Assembly: GCA_014529385.2 (NCBI GenBank)
Contig: CM043963.1
Location: 68,599,912-68,663,911, forward strand
Direction: 5' to 3'
DNA: 64,000 nucleotides
Origin: Adiantum capillus-veneris
Lineage: Eukaryota; Streptophyta; Polypodiopsida; Polypodiales; Pteridaceae
Shown: positions 1 through 10,168 of the stretch, in pieces
Position numbering within the stretch: the stretch's first letter is position 1
Layout: the number at the start of each line of letters is the position of its first letter
Translations under genes and position numbers: made by a program
The notes under the pieces: model-generated
What the model was told of the DNA's origin: nothing
Database searches by the model: none
What the model saw: only the letters and a program-made list of their open reading frames with translations

Positions 1-1017
1 AACAAGTTTCCCCTGCCTCGCATTTTATTTGGTCAGTTACTGGGAGCAAAGATATACTCCAAAATTGATCTAAAATCAGGGTATCACCAAATTCGCATTC
101 GCATTGGTGATGAGTACAAGACAGCTTTTCGCACAAAGTATGGTCACTATGAATTTCTGGTATTACCATTCGGGTTAACCAATGCCCCGGCATCTTTCAT
201 GACGCTGATGAACGAAATATTCGGACCATACTTGGACAAGTTCGTGATTGAGTATTTGGATGACATTTTAGTTTTCAATCGAACGATGGCTGATCACAAG
301 GAACGTTTGAAGCTTGTCTTCCAAGTTTTGCGAACCAATGTGCTATACATCAATAAGAAGAAAAGTGATTTCTTCAAGAATCAGGTGGAATACTTTGGTC
401 ACATTATTTCTCTCAGTGGCGTTGCAGTCGATCCCAAGAAAATACAGGTCATAGTGGATTGGCCTTTACCGCTCACCATCTCAGATGTACGCTCCTTCTT
501 GGGACTTGCAAACTTCTATCATACCAAGGTCCACAAATTCTCCGACATTGCAGCTCCTTTGACTGAGCTTACCAAGCAGGATAAACTTCACTGGACTGAA
601 GAAGTAGAACAGTCGTTCAAAGCCCTTAAACACGCCTTGACGACAACTCCAGTTTTGGCTATTGCAGATCCTACTCAACCTTTTCAGGTCATGACCGATG
701 CGTCAGATCGTGCTTCTAGAGGTGTTCTTATGCAGAATGAGCCTGTCATTGCTTTTGACAGCCGCAAATTTTCAGCCATACAAATGAGATACCCAGTTTA
801 TGACAAGGCATTTTTAGCCATTGTTCATGCTTACCGCACTTGGAAACACTATCTTCTTGGCGCAGATTCCGTGGTGCAGACAGATCATCAGTCATTGACA
901 TACATATTTACTCAACCTGTGATGAATCCTCGTCAAGGACGATGGGTTGAGTTCTTGGCAAATTTTCATATGATTATTCAATACGTGCCAGGCCTTGCAA
1001 ATGCAGTTGCAGATTAA
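1..1017 (+). pseudogene. Gypsy-1 reverse transcriptase and RNase H (left end cut by window)
   Basis: The frame is open from base 1. It begins inside a Ty3/gypsy reverse transcriptase: the [13 protein letters not shown] block is followed by [12 protein letters not shown], with the catalytic box as YLDD at about 253-264. The connection domain leads into RNase H ([10 protein letters not shown] near 690, TDHQSL near 885). The RNase H position that usually reads EKELLAI reads DKAFLAI here, so a conserved acidic residue looks changed. The frame stops with TAA at 1015-1017, inside the conserved ADALSR motif, where a small deletion moves the downstream sequence into another frame. RT copies element RNA to DNA and RNase H removes the template. 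The start lies outside the window. Confidence 0.93.
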
Positions 1018-1022
1018 GCCAC

Positions 1023-2471
1023 CTTCCTCGAGCCATCAACTTTGCCATTTCCGGTGTGCAGATGGAAATACCTGCTTGTTTCAAGCATGAGTATTTGACA
1101 GATCGAGATTTTGGGGATGCATTTCAAGCTCTTAAATCCTCTACTCCGACTCTTGCAGAGATGAATATGTTTGCAGCTTACACCATTGTCAATGACTTGC
1201 TGTATTACATTGATCGCATTTGTGTTCCACACAATACACCATTGCGGAAAATTTTGATCCAAGAACATCATGAAGTCCCTTTTGCTGCTCATCCAGGCAT
1301 CAACAAGACATACAGATTGTTATCTGCAACATATTTTTGGCCACAAATGCAGCAAGATGTTATCAAGTTTGTCAAAGCTTGTCATTCCTGTCAAACAATG
1401 AAGGCTTCTCGACAACTTCCTCGAGGGTTACTTCATCCTTTGCCCGTACCTCAAGAAAGATGGGAAAGTGTCAGCATGGATTTTATCACTACATTGCCTC
1501 GTTCTCGAAAAGGCAATGCACAGATTCTCGTAGTGGTGGATCAGTTTTCAAAGATGGCACACTTTATTCCTTGCAAGAAAGCTGCCTCGGCACCAGACGT
1601 TGCGCAATTGTTTGTGCAACACATTTTCAGATTACATGGATTACCAAAGTCTATTGTTTCAGACAGAGATCCAATATTCACAGGGCATTTTTGGACATCC
1701 CTTTTCAAATCCCTTGGTACAAATTTGTTATTCAACTCAGCATACCATCCTCAAACTGATGGGCAGACAGAAAGAGTGAATCAAATTTTGGAAGAAATGC
1801 TTCAACATTACATACAAATTCGATTGGGATCGTGGGAAGAGTATTTGCCACTTGTAGAGTTCGCATACAATAACTCTATCCATTCAGTAACTGGCATGAC
1901 TCCATTCCAAGCAGCTTATGGGCATACTCCTCTTATACTGACAAACTTTGTTCTTCAACACAAAGTAGCTCTAGCAGATCAGTTGGTTCAAGAAATGCAA
2001 GATGTACTTATTCAAGTACGTGATAAGTTGGTTCATGTCCAACAAAAGTACCAGAAACAAGCCAATAAGCATCGACGACATGCAGATTTCCAAGAGGGAG
2101 ATTTGGTTTTATTATATGTAGCACCTCATCGCTACAAAACTGTGAAATCGGTCTTTCCAAAGTTGCGCCCTCGCTTCTATGGACCTTTCAAAATAATCAA
2201 GAAGTACTCAGTTGTCAATTACAAGTTGGAACTTCCACTCTCATGGAGAAAACTTCATCCAACTTTCCACATTTCTTGGCTCAAACAATACATACAAGGA
2301 GATTCGCCAATTCCAGACTTATCTTCTTATGTGCCAGAAATTGAAGATGAACATATAATTCTTGTTCCAGAAAAGATTCTTGATGTTAGACAAAAAGAAA
2401 CAAGACGAAAGATCACAATAGAATTTCTTGTCAAGTGGATGGATCTCGATGAGTCAGACTCAACTTGGTAG
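1023..2471 (+). pseudogene. Gypsy-1 integrase and chromodomain
   Basis: This is the continuation of the gypsy-1 polyprotein in a shifted frame. A zinc-binding HHCC region (HPGINKTYR ... CHSCQTMK) precedes the integrase core. The D-D-E residues are visible in MDF, SDRD and TERVNQ. The C-terminus carries a chromodomain-like segment (EFLVKWMDLDESDSTW), placing the element in the chromoviruses, which are thought to target marked chromatin. TAG at 2469-2471 and a second TAG near 2490 cut the tail; the original end is probably the TGA at 2541-2543. The integrase core itself has no stops. The apparent methionine start at 1056 is internal and not a true start. Confidence 0.92.
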
Positions 2472-2573
2472 ACGGATGAAGATATGCAGTAGTACCCAAA
2501 CCTCCTTCAAGAATTCTTTGAAAAGCGGAAGACTTTCATCTGAACACGGGGTTTTAATGTAAATGGGAGGGAA

Positions 2574-3021
2574 TGTCACGATTGTGACTTGTTACACTCT
2601 TCTTGATTCATTACAAATACAGATGCGAAGTGTGACTAACCCAGGAGGACTCCTGTTCTCGAATGGTCACACCCCTTCGCCCAAAAGACATACCTCTTCG
2701 CCAAAAGCCACACTCCTTCGACGACTGGTCACACCTCTTCACCTTACGGATACGACTCTTCACCCAATGGTTGCAGCTCTTTGCCGAAAGGATGTGTCTT
2801 TTCGCCTAAAGTCATGTCTCTTCACAAAGAGACATGCCTCTTCACAAAGAGACATGCCTCTTCACTGATGACTATTTCCTATAAAAGGAACTCTTGTATC
2901 ACACTTTCAATCAATCAAACACAGAGTCTTCTAAGTCTTGTTCTAAGTTCAGTTTCAGTTTCTTAAGTCTTAATCATGAGTTTAAGTACATAATTAAGGA
3001 TTAGCGACTAGAATCCTTACA
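2574..3021 (+). repeat. Gypsy-1 3' LTR with polypurine tract
   Basis: A purine tract at about 2561-2573 (AAATGGGAGGGAA) directly precedes TGTCACGATTG, the expected PPT/LTR arrangement just after the chromodomain. A TATA-like CTATAAAAGG lies near 2879. The end is placed at CTTACA (3021) because a copia gag frame begins at once after it. Since the matching 5' LTR is outside the window, the right end is inferred from the TG...CA termini and this junction. Confidence 0.75.
2666..2870 (+). repeat. Minisatellite in the U3 part of the gypsy-1 LTR
   Basis: A degenerate motif of about 20 bases built around CCTCTTCRC-AAAAGACAT recurs through this stretch. The last two copies (CCTCTTCACAAAGAGACATG) are exact and are themselves inverted repeats around CAC, able to form hairpins. 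It lies just upstream of the TATA-like sequence, so it is in the presumed promoter part of the LTR. Confidence 0.7.
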
Positions 3022-3024
3022 ACT

Positions 3025-4095
3025 ACGACGTCATCTTCTTCGGATGTGAAGAACCTCTTCGACATTAGGAGGTTTGATGGTACAGGTTTTGATCTTTAGA
3101 AAGACAGGATTCAGGGAATCCTATTTCTTAAGGATTGCGAAGGGGCACTTGAACAGGTGAAGCCACAAAATATGACAGATGAAGCATGGGTTAGCATGAA
3201 CAGGAAAGCCGTTATATACATTAAAATGGCCATGACAGATGAGACCGTCATTGATGTGAAAGGTCTCACGACTGCTTTTGATGTGTGGGAGAAGTTAAAG
3301 GGAATGTATGAAAATACAACGCCTGTCAACCAGGTGCACTTGATGCGAAAACTTGTTGGCATGCAACTAGATGAGTCCAAGAGCGCGGCAGAGCACTTGT
3401 CATTGTTCGCAGGTACTTTGTCGCAGTTACAGGATCCTGGCTTGCCTCCTTTTGATGATAAGCTGAAAGCTATCTTCTTGCTTATGACCTTACCTAAGTC
3501 ATGGGAAACTTTGGTGGTTTCGTTGTCCAATAACCCCAGTTTGACCTTTAATGGTGTTAGGGGTTCTATCTTAAATGAAGAAATCAGGAGGAAAGCAAGT
3601 GGAGAGGGAGGCAGCTCTGCCAACATGGTTAGAGGCAGGACAGAAAAGAAGAATGCTTATGCACAAAGGAGTAAGAGTAAGAGTAAAGAAAGGGGAAATG
3701 CAAGCAAAGGCAAGGGTGATGTGACTTGCTATCAATGTGGCAGGAAAGGTCACAAGAAACCCGATTGCAGGTACTATAAATCTGAGTTAGAAAGAAAAAA
3801 GAACGGCGGAGACAAAAAGAAAGAGAAGAAGGAAGTCAAGGCAGATGCACAGAATAGCTCAAAGGACAAAGAGAAGGCCAATGTGGCTTCTAGTGTCGTG
3901 ATTGAGGAGTTGTCAGATGTAGAGGACATCTTGTGTGCCACTTTGTCAGATGATTATGCTTATGACTTTGATGTCTCTCTAAATGTTCATTCACACGACA
4001 TGCAGATCACCAAGAGTGATCTTATTGATGCTTTATTGACTGTCAATGATGCATTGTCCCAGACTTGGATTGTTGATTCTGGTGCTTTATCCTAA
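3025..4095 (+). pseudogene. Copia-1 gag, running into the protease
   Basis: The frame opens without an ATG; ACG codons sit where a start would be expected. It shows the gag pattern FDGTGFDL, then a TAG at 3097-3099 where a Trp codon is usual. The body resembles the UBN2/copia gag family. A CX2CX4HX4C zinc knuckle (CYQCGRKGHKKPDC) lies near 3730-3771 and binds packaged RNA in such elements. The frame then reaches the start of the aspartic protease (WIVDSGA near 4067), where it is cut by an insertion. The linker after the knuckle is very Lys-rich. Confidence 0.9.
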
Positions 4096-4562
4096 GCCTA
4101 GTCCCACCTACAGTAATGGTAGAAGGAGACTGGTATAATGCACATCCACCACCAATGGAAGAACCTGTGACTTATACTCCACCAGAGCTCGCACCAATGT
4201 ATTATGTGGCTAATCAAGGTGTTAGACCTCCTATGGTCAGACCCATGATTAAGCCAAGAACATGAAAATGTCATAACTGTGGTGCAGATGATCATTGGAA
4301 AAATGAATAGCCTCACAAGAAACTTAAGCCAGTTGAATCTTATTACATACATGTTGCAAAAAGGGAGGACACTTCCCGAAAGATTGTCCTAAAAATCCTT
4401 TAAACAAGGGTAAAACAGTAGTAAATGTAGTCCAAGTGATACCTAGTAGCTCATCTGAGAGTGAACCGATTGTTCCAATCAAGGTAATCACAAGAGCCCA
4501 TGCTAAGAAAAAGAAACATAACTCCTCTGATGATTCGGAGAGTACAAAAATTGCCTCTCATC
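4086..4562 (+). pseudogene. Foreign gag fragment with two zinc-knuckle relics inside copia-1 protease
   Basis: About 475 bases separate the protease DSGA motif from its expected continuation (HVTPIKECF), and none of it is copia sequence. One frame reads a Pro-rich gag-like stretch (PPPMEEPVTYTPPELAP) and a first knuckle-like CHNCGADDHWKNE that ends in TAG. After a frameshift a second knuckle (CCKKGGHFPKDC) and a Ser/Lys-rich tail follow. This looks like part of another LTR element's gag. I see no clear target duplication at its edges, so it may have arrived by recombination or template switching. Confidence 0.7.
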
Positions 4563-5509
4563 ATTTCATGTGACTCCTATCAAGGAGTGTTTCTCTACTT
4601 TTGATGCGGGCAAGCGTGACCATGTATACCTTGGAAACAATCATGCATGTTCCATTGAGGGTATTTGCACTGTGCATCTCTCCATAGATGGCACAAATGA
4701 GCTTGTCTTGCATGATGTTCGATATGTGCCGGGAATCAAGAAGAGTCTTCTTTCTGTTGGTCAGATGGGTATGCATGGTTACAGCATCTTGTTTGAGAGA
4801 GGGTCATGGAAAATGTCTAAAGGCTCAAGGCTGATTGTAAAGGGCACAAAGAAAGGGACACTTTACTACATGCATGGAAAGGCAGTGTTGGGCAAGTTTA
4901 TTGCATTGGCTGAAATTAACTCTCACATTGAGTTGTGGCACAAGAGGCTTGGCCATATGAGCCAAAAGGGTCTTTCTAAGCTTTGTACTTTGAACAAGCT
5001 TGATGCTAAAGGCACAAAGCTTGACTTTTGTAATGAATGTCAATATGGCAAGCAAGTAAAGCGTTCTTATTACTCTGGTGTTTCTCGTAAATCTTGTGTG
5101 CTTGATCTTGTACATTCCGATGTATGTAGCATGCCTACTAAGTCTATGGGTGGTGCATGTTATTTTGTCTCCTTTGTTGATGATCATTCTAGGAAAATTT
5201 GGGTTTATTTGCTTAAGTCTAAGGATGAAGGCTTTGCTGCGTTTAAGAGATTTCATGCATTTGTGACCACCCAAACTGGTAGAAAGCTAAAATGCTTGCG
5301 TACAGGCAATGGGGGGGAGTACACAAGTGCTGAATTTAACAAGTTTTGTGAAAATTTGGGCATTAAGAGGGAGCTTACTGTGCCATACAGCCCTTCTTCT
5401 AATGGTGTGGCTGAAAGATTCAATAGGACACTTTGTGAGAGGGTGAGATGCATGCTGTCCACAGCTAATCTCTCTCATGGATTTTGGGGAGAAGCTTTGA
5501 AAACTGCAG
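4563..5509 (+). pseudogene. Copia-1 protease end and integrase, first part
   Basis: The frame resumes the protease domain and continues into the gag-pre-integrase zinc region (ELWHKRLGHMSQKGL ... CNECQYGKQ) and integrase core. The first catalytic Asp is present in HSDV. The second, normally in RTDNGGEY, is replaced by Gly (RTGNGGEY, near 5300). The Glu in NGVAERFNRT is present. The core would therefore be inactive. A solo LTR at 5510 interrupts the integrase; the reading frame picks up again at 6629 after the duplicated TGCAG. Confidence 0.9.
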
Positions 5510-6628
5510 TGTCACGTGACACATCCCAACCCTATGTGTCCGTGGACAAGCTACACCACAGCAGGGTTCAGTCAAAAGTCTAGATTAGCAGTGATCTGGC
5601 ACTTTTGTGAGTCTATTCGTAGACCGTGCATGCCCAGTCACTTAGCAATAGATGCATATCCTCCGGTTGCACACAGCATGATCATCGGAATTCCCATCAG
5701 AATCCATTAGCATCAGTTAGGGGAATTTTCCAGTGCATTTAGCCTATTTTTTTTTTATTGGTATTTTCACTTATTATTTGTAAGTGACTTTCCAACAAAA
5801 GTAGGTAGGGCAATTTTGCTAAGTTAATATATAAGCAAACCCAAGTTAGCACTAAATGGCAGAAGAGGCAGCAGGAGCACCTTGCTCAACAGGCAACTTC
5901 TCAGCAAGACCAACCCCCGCGACTACTCTGGCGTTTTCTCCACAGAATACCTAGCGTTTTTGCATCAGATCAGCCTTGGCGATTTGTGCACAGCAAATCA
6001 GCCCCAGCGTCATCACGACACAGCAGATCAGCCTAGCGTTTTTGCATTTGCAGAACCCCGACGACAGAAGGACCAATTTCAGCCCCATGGCGTTTTTGGA
6101 TTTCAGCAGCAAATTAAGACCGGCATCATTCACCTAAAGTGTAGCAGATTCAGCCCGTAAAGACCATCAGTTTTCAGCCCTAAGAAACCTCATTTTTCAG
6201 CCAAGAGAACGCAGCCAAAACAGTCATTTTCAGCCATTGAAACAATCCCGAAATTCAGCGATTAGAACATCTCAGATTTCAGCCATCGTCGTCGTCGTCG
6301 TCATCGTCGTCGTCGTCGGCATAGACCAAGTTGCATAGTCCATTGCATACGCATTGTACACCTTTGTGCAATCAAAGAATAGACCACTATCGCCGACGAG
6401 AGTGGGGACTTCGAAGGAGGGTTTCACAACCTCTCGGGTGTCGTATCTCTTCTCTCTCCTTCTCTCAGTCTCATTCACTTGCACGCACAATATCCACTCA
6501 CTTTGTTCGTGACCAGAGCACTCTACAAGACGGAAAGCTCTCTCTTTCCCTAAGAACTAAAAGGAACCTTGAGCAATAAAGATCACTAATCTTGAGAAAA
6601 TACAACATTCATTCCGTTGCACCTAACA
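5510..6628 (+). mobile_element. Solo LTR of the gypsy-A family (LTR-A)
   Basis: The copy runs from TGTCACGTGACAC to CACCTAACA and is flanked by the exact 5-bp duplication TGCAG (5505-5509 and 6629-6633). It matches the 1.3-kb LTRs of gypsy-A at 45868 and 50624 but is shorter (1119 bp). Removing it restores continuity of the copia-1 integrase, so it is younger than copia-1. No internal gypsy sequence remains, as expected after LTR-LTR recombination. A CACGTG core lies at its first bases and a GTC triplet run at about 6283-6317. Confidence 0.95.
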
Positions 6629-7352
6629 TGCAGTGCATATATGCAATCGATCCTCTCACATGTCTTTGAAAGGTGACATCCCTGAAGAGGTTTGGTCTGG
6701 CAAGCCTCCTTCATATGATCACTTACGCATTTTTGGTTGCGAAGCTTTTGTGCATGTTAGACCTGAGTTGAGGAGTAAACTAGATGCGAAGTCCATTAAA
6801 GGCCTCTTCATTAGATATGGTGAAGAAGGCGAAATGGGTTACAGGATTTGGTTACCTCAGCTCAAAAGGGTTGTACGCAGCCGGGATGTTTTTAATGAGG
6901 CAAGGCTGCTTCAAAACAATTGTGCCTCAAAGCATGACCATAAAAGGGTGAAATTTCAGCATGACCAACCACCTGTTAGGCCTATTTTTGACCCTCAGGA
7001 TGCACCACAAATGGCTGAAAATGTAGATGATCCAGTGGTGTTTGAGCCAGATGATGTTGGACAGCAAATTGAGGCTCCTGAAGGACATTTGCAGCCAAGA
7101 AACAATGCTGAAAATGGTGCTGAAAATGATGTACAGCAGCCCATTGTTGATGATTTTGTAGTGCCACCTGATGTAAACCCATTGCCGGATAATGTGGATC
7201 ATTGGGTGAGGCGGTCTACTCGTCAAAGACGGCCTGTGAGTCGATATGACCCCTCTTTGCATTACATTATGTTGACAGATGAGGGAGAGCCTCTTACGTA
7301 TAGAGAGGCAAAGACATGTGAGCACAGCGACAAGTGGGAACCCCAAGTATAA
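6629..7352 (+). pseudogene. Copia-1 integrase C-terminus and linker to RT
   Basis: After the solo LTR the frame continues with the integrase C-terminal region (PEEVWSGKPPSYDHLRIFGCEAFVHV is the familiar block, here about 6672-6750). A variable acidic linker follows, then the conserved RRSTRQRRP segment at the RT boundary. The frame fails at about 7346, where roughly 40 codons usually present at the N-terminus of copia RT are missing. Confidence 0.88.
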
Positions 7353-8636
7353 GGCAAGGCTTGTGGCAAAGGGATATGTTCAAACCAAGGGCATAGACTT
7401 TCAAGAAGTGTTCTCTCCTGTTGTGAAGATGACCACTTTGCGTCTATTGTTTGCCATTGTGGCTGCTCTTGATTTGGAAATGGACCAAATGGATGTACAT
7501 ACCGCTTTCTTGCATGGTGATGCGGAAGAAGAGCTTTACATGAAGCAACCCGAGGGTTTTGTTATCCCTGGCAAGGAACATTGGGTATGTATGCTCAATA
7601 GAAGCTTGTATGGGCTGAAACAATCACGTATATACTGGTACAAGAAGTTTGATCGCTTCATGCTTAAACATGGTTACAAAAGAAGCCATGCAGACCATTG
7701 TTTGTATACCAAACGTGAAGAGGATGGCAGCCCTATCATTCTTGTGCTCTATGTAGACGATATGTTGATAGCTGCAAAGAAAAGAAGCATTGTTGATGCT
7801 CTTAAAGGGCAGCTGAAATCTGCGTTTTCAATGAAAGACCTTGGGGCAGCTTAACATATACGTGGAGTGCGTGTTACACGACAAAGAGACAAGCGCCTAT
7901 TGTATTTGTCGCAAGAAAAGTACATTGAAAAGGTGCTGGACAGATTTAACATGGCTGAAGCAAAGCCTCTTGGTGTGCCATTACAGCCATATGTTAAAAT
8001 CTCCGAGGATGATTGCAAAGGAAGAAGCCAATGACATGCAAAGTGTGCCTTATGCTTCAGCTTGTGGTTCACTTATGTATGCTATGGTTGCTACTAGGCC
8101 TGACATAGCTCATGCAGTGGGAGTTATGAGCCGGTTTATGGCTAATCCAGGCAGGTTGCATTGGGATGCAGTGAAGTCCATTATGAGGTACTTGAAAGGG
8201 ACTAAAAACAAATGCCTCTGCTATGGTAAAGGACCAATGGAGTTGAAGGGATTTTGTGACTCTGACATGGCTGATGGTGTTCTAGATTGCAAAAGATTGT
8301 TGCATTGTCTATAACAGAGGCTGAATATATTTCAGCCACTGAGGCTTCCAAAGAAGCTATTTGGTTAACACGTCTATGCAGTGATTTTGGTTTGCCTGCC
8401 AAGGCACCTATGCTTGGTTGTGATGGCCAGAGTGCCATGTGTCTGGCAAAGAACGCCATGTTTCATGCACGCACAAAGCATATTGATATGTGGTATCACT
8501 TCATATGAGAAGTGCTTGAGAATGGCCTTATTACATTGGTTAAGGCCCATACATCACAAAATCCAGCCGATGCTCTCACTAAGTGCTTACCCAAAGCACA
8601 ACATCATCTATGCATAGAGATGGTGGGAGTCACGTA
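7340..8636 (+). pseudogene. Copia-1 reverse transcriptase and RNase H
   Basis: RT resumes at KYKARLVAKGYVQTKGIDF, continues through MDVHTAFLHGDAEEELYMKQPEGF and SLYGLKQS, and has the catalytic LYVDDMLIAA at about 7745. TAA near 7852 and a frameshift follow; the RT tail and RNase H then read in other frames (VPYASACGSLMYAMVATRPD near 8045; CDSDMA near 8260; ITEAEYISATEASKEAIWL near 8310). About 25 codons between the CDSDMA and ITEAEY blocks are deleted. Downstream HARTKHID and NPADALTK mark the end of the domain. Confidence 0.9.
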
Positions 8637-8672
8637 GCTTAAAGGCACCATTTATGCCTTTAAGTGGGAGGT

Positions 8673-8950
8673 TGTTGGGTTAAAGGCCTAAATAACCCCT
8701 TTTTGTACATTTTTATACTTTGTCCAGGTGGACACATTTTTTAAAGGTCACTTATAATAAAAGTGGGAAAACCCAAAACTCACTTATTGAGTTTTCCCCA
8801 AAAACGTAAGCTCTCTCTCTCTCCCTCTTCTTCTGCTAGCGCTTCCTCTCTTGCTAGCCTTCGCCTCCCCTCTCTGCACACACTGCACTTCCTCGCCTGC
8901 TCTTTCACTTGCACACACCGCCGCGCGCTCATCAATCGGCACCTACATTT
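8673..8950 (+). repeat. Copia-1 3' LTR, right end lost
   Basis: A purine-rich AAGTGGGAGGT at about 8661-8672 precedes TGTTGGGTTAAAGG, the standard copia PPT/LTR junction right after the RNase H end. Pyrimidine-rich CTCTCTCTC sequence follows. The LTR gives way to LINE coding sequence near 8950 without a recognisable CA terminus, so it looks truncated by that junction. Confidence 0.75.
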
Positions 8951-9675
8951 GCATATGGCCAGGATACAGTAGAGTACACAGATGCATACACATACCTTGG
9001 TGTGGTATTTACAGGACCGAAGTTTACTCTTAAGAAAGCAACGGATGCTAGATTGTCCAGAGCCTCTGCGGCCTTGGGAGGGTTGGCGAGGACGTGTTCA
9101 CAGTGCAGTTTCAGGAACCACGAACAAAACTTTGGCTCTTTGATATTGTGGTGGCTTCGGCTATGCTTTATGGGGTCCAGATTTGGGGACCATCTGTGGA
9201 TCAGGATAATTGGAAGTCAATGGAGAGACCTTTGGTATCTATGATTTCCCGAATGATGAGAGCCAAGGCCTCCGTACCACACGCGATTACCCAGGCGGAA
9301 CTAGCTGCCCCTCCGATAGAAATTGAAGCTCTTACCAGATCAGTGTCCTTTATACATGGTTTGTGGGATACAAATAATTGCCGATATACTAGATTGGCCC
9401 TCGAATCCTCTTGACAATTAGCAATGAAAGGAGATACATCATGCTGGTATGCGCAACTGTCCTCATGGTTTCAGAGATACGGGTTCAGTATGGAAAGATT
9501 ACCCCCCTTCCAATACTCTCTTGAGGCTCCATCACTGGCAATCACACGAACGGAGATTAATAAAATCATCCGCCAGGATCTTATACAGTTGGACACTAAG
9601 AGGTCATGGGTAGATGGGAATCAAAGGGTAGACAAAAGGCTCGCGGGAATACTAGTAGAGGATCAGGAGGAGTAG
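8951..9675 (+). pseudogene. LINE reverse transcriptase C-terminal fragment
   Basis: The frame begins YGQDTVEYTDAYTYLGV and continues to KATDARLSRASAALGGL, a pattern typical of the C-terminal thumb region of plant non-LTR retrotransposon RTs. A frameshift near 9090 moves the reading to FQEPRTKLWLFDIVVASAM and ISRMMRAKASVPHAI, followed by a stop at about 9413 and another open stretch to 9675. No RT catalytic box is present; only the distal part survives. Confidence 0.75.
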
Positions 9676-9866
9676 TTGTACTTTACAAGGAGGAGTTCTC
9701 TATATTGCATATGCTACTTTGCACCTTCTAACTCCCCCCCTATGCTAGTCCAAATGGACAGTCACCATATGTGATTATGGATGAAGATATAATGCAATAC
9801 TCGAGATTGAGAGATGTCTTGTTGGTTGGGGACTTTAATGCAAGGACAAAATCTTGTCAAGTCTAG
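9627..9866 (+). pseudogene. LINE endonuclease fragment (EEP type), out of normal order
   Basis: In a different frame from the preceding fragment, RGNTSRGSGGVVVLYKEEF is followed after a gap by YASPNGQSPYVIMDEDIM and LLVGDFNART. GDFNART is the hallmark of the endonuclease/exonuclease/phosphatase domain that nicks target DNA. In an intact LINE this domain precedes RT; here it follows the RT end, so pieces of two copies were joined or one copy was rearranged. A simple-sequence tract follows directly. Confidence 0.7.
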
Positions 9867-9877
9867 AGAAAGAGAGA

Positions 9878-9879
<2 letters not shown>

Positions 9880-9956
<77 letters not shown>

Positions 9957-9968
9957 GTGTGTGTGTGT
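9880..9968. repeat. (TC)n followed by (GT)n
   Basis: A nearly pure TC run spans about 9880-9953, and a short GT run follows at about 9955-9968. The GT run is shared with the 5' end of the SINE-1 unit that begins here. Confidence 0.97.
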
Positions 9969-10168
9969 GGGCACGCACTAATAAGAAGAGGAAAATGGTA
10001 TAAACTTTCTATCACCCAAGTGTGGTAGATTGGTTATGCCATTTCCCTTTTGAATAACAGGTCTTGAGTTCAACTCTCCTCGTCGAATAGATCTTTAAGA
10101 TCTCTTGGGATAGTTTCCTACGACGATAATATTCTCTTCTTCTTCTTCCTCTCTCTCTCTCTCTCTCT
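9954..10168 (+). mobile_element. SINE-1, copy a (tRNA-derived)
   Basis: The unit opens with a GT run, then a tRNA-like head: TGGTAGATTGG resembles a Pol III A box and GAGTTCAACTC, about 35 bases on, matches a B box. A conserved body (TCTCTTGGGATAGTTTCCTA) and a (TTC)n(TC)n tail follow. A minus-strand copy at 30003-30304 shares the same order and most of the sequence, and a third partial copy lies next to it. Pol III would transcribe such units and a LINE would move them. The family assignment rests on this shared structure only. Confidence 0.65.

Larger units (their letters stand above)
3022..8950 (+). mobile_element. Copia-1, Ty1/copia retrotransposon, no 5' LTR visible
   Basis: Gag, protease, integrase, RT and RNase H follow each other in Ty1/copia order, and a 3' LTR starts at 8673. 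The element is interrupted by a foreign gag fragment (about 4086-4562) and a solo LTR (5510-6628), and has internal deletions in the RT and RNase H regions. Its 5' LTR and leader are absent: gypsy-1's LTR abuts the gag start. The simplest reading is that gypsy-1 inserted into the copia-1 leader, so the missing part would lie left of the window. Confidence 0.85.

Noticed and set aside
481-678. Open frames antisense to gypsy and copia coding regions throughout the window
   Set aside because: They overlap well-supported protein-coding relics in other frames and show no motifs of their own.
9762-9974. Arg/Glu/Ser/Leu repeat proteins across GA/TC tracts (also 40082, 43615, 44051, 52972, 55617, 55720)
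   Set aside because: These are translations of dinucleotide microsatellites, not proteins.
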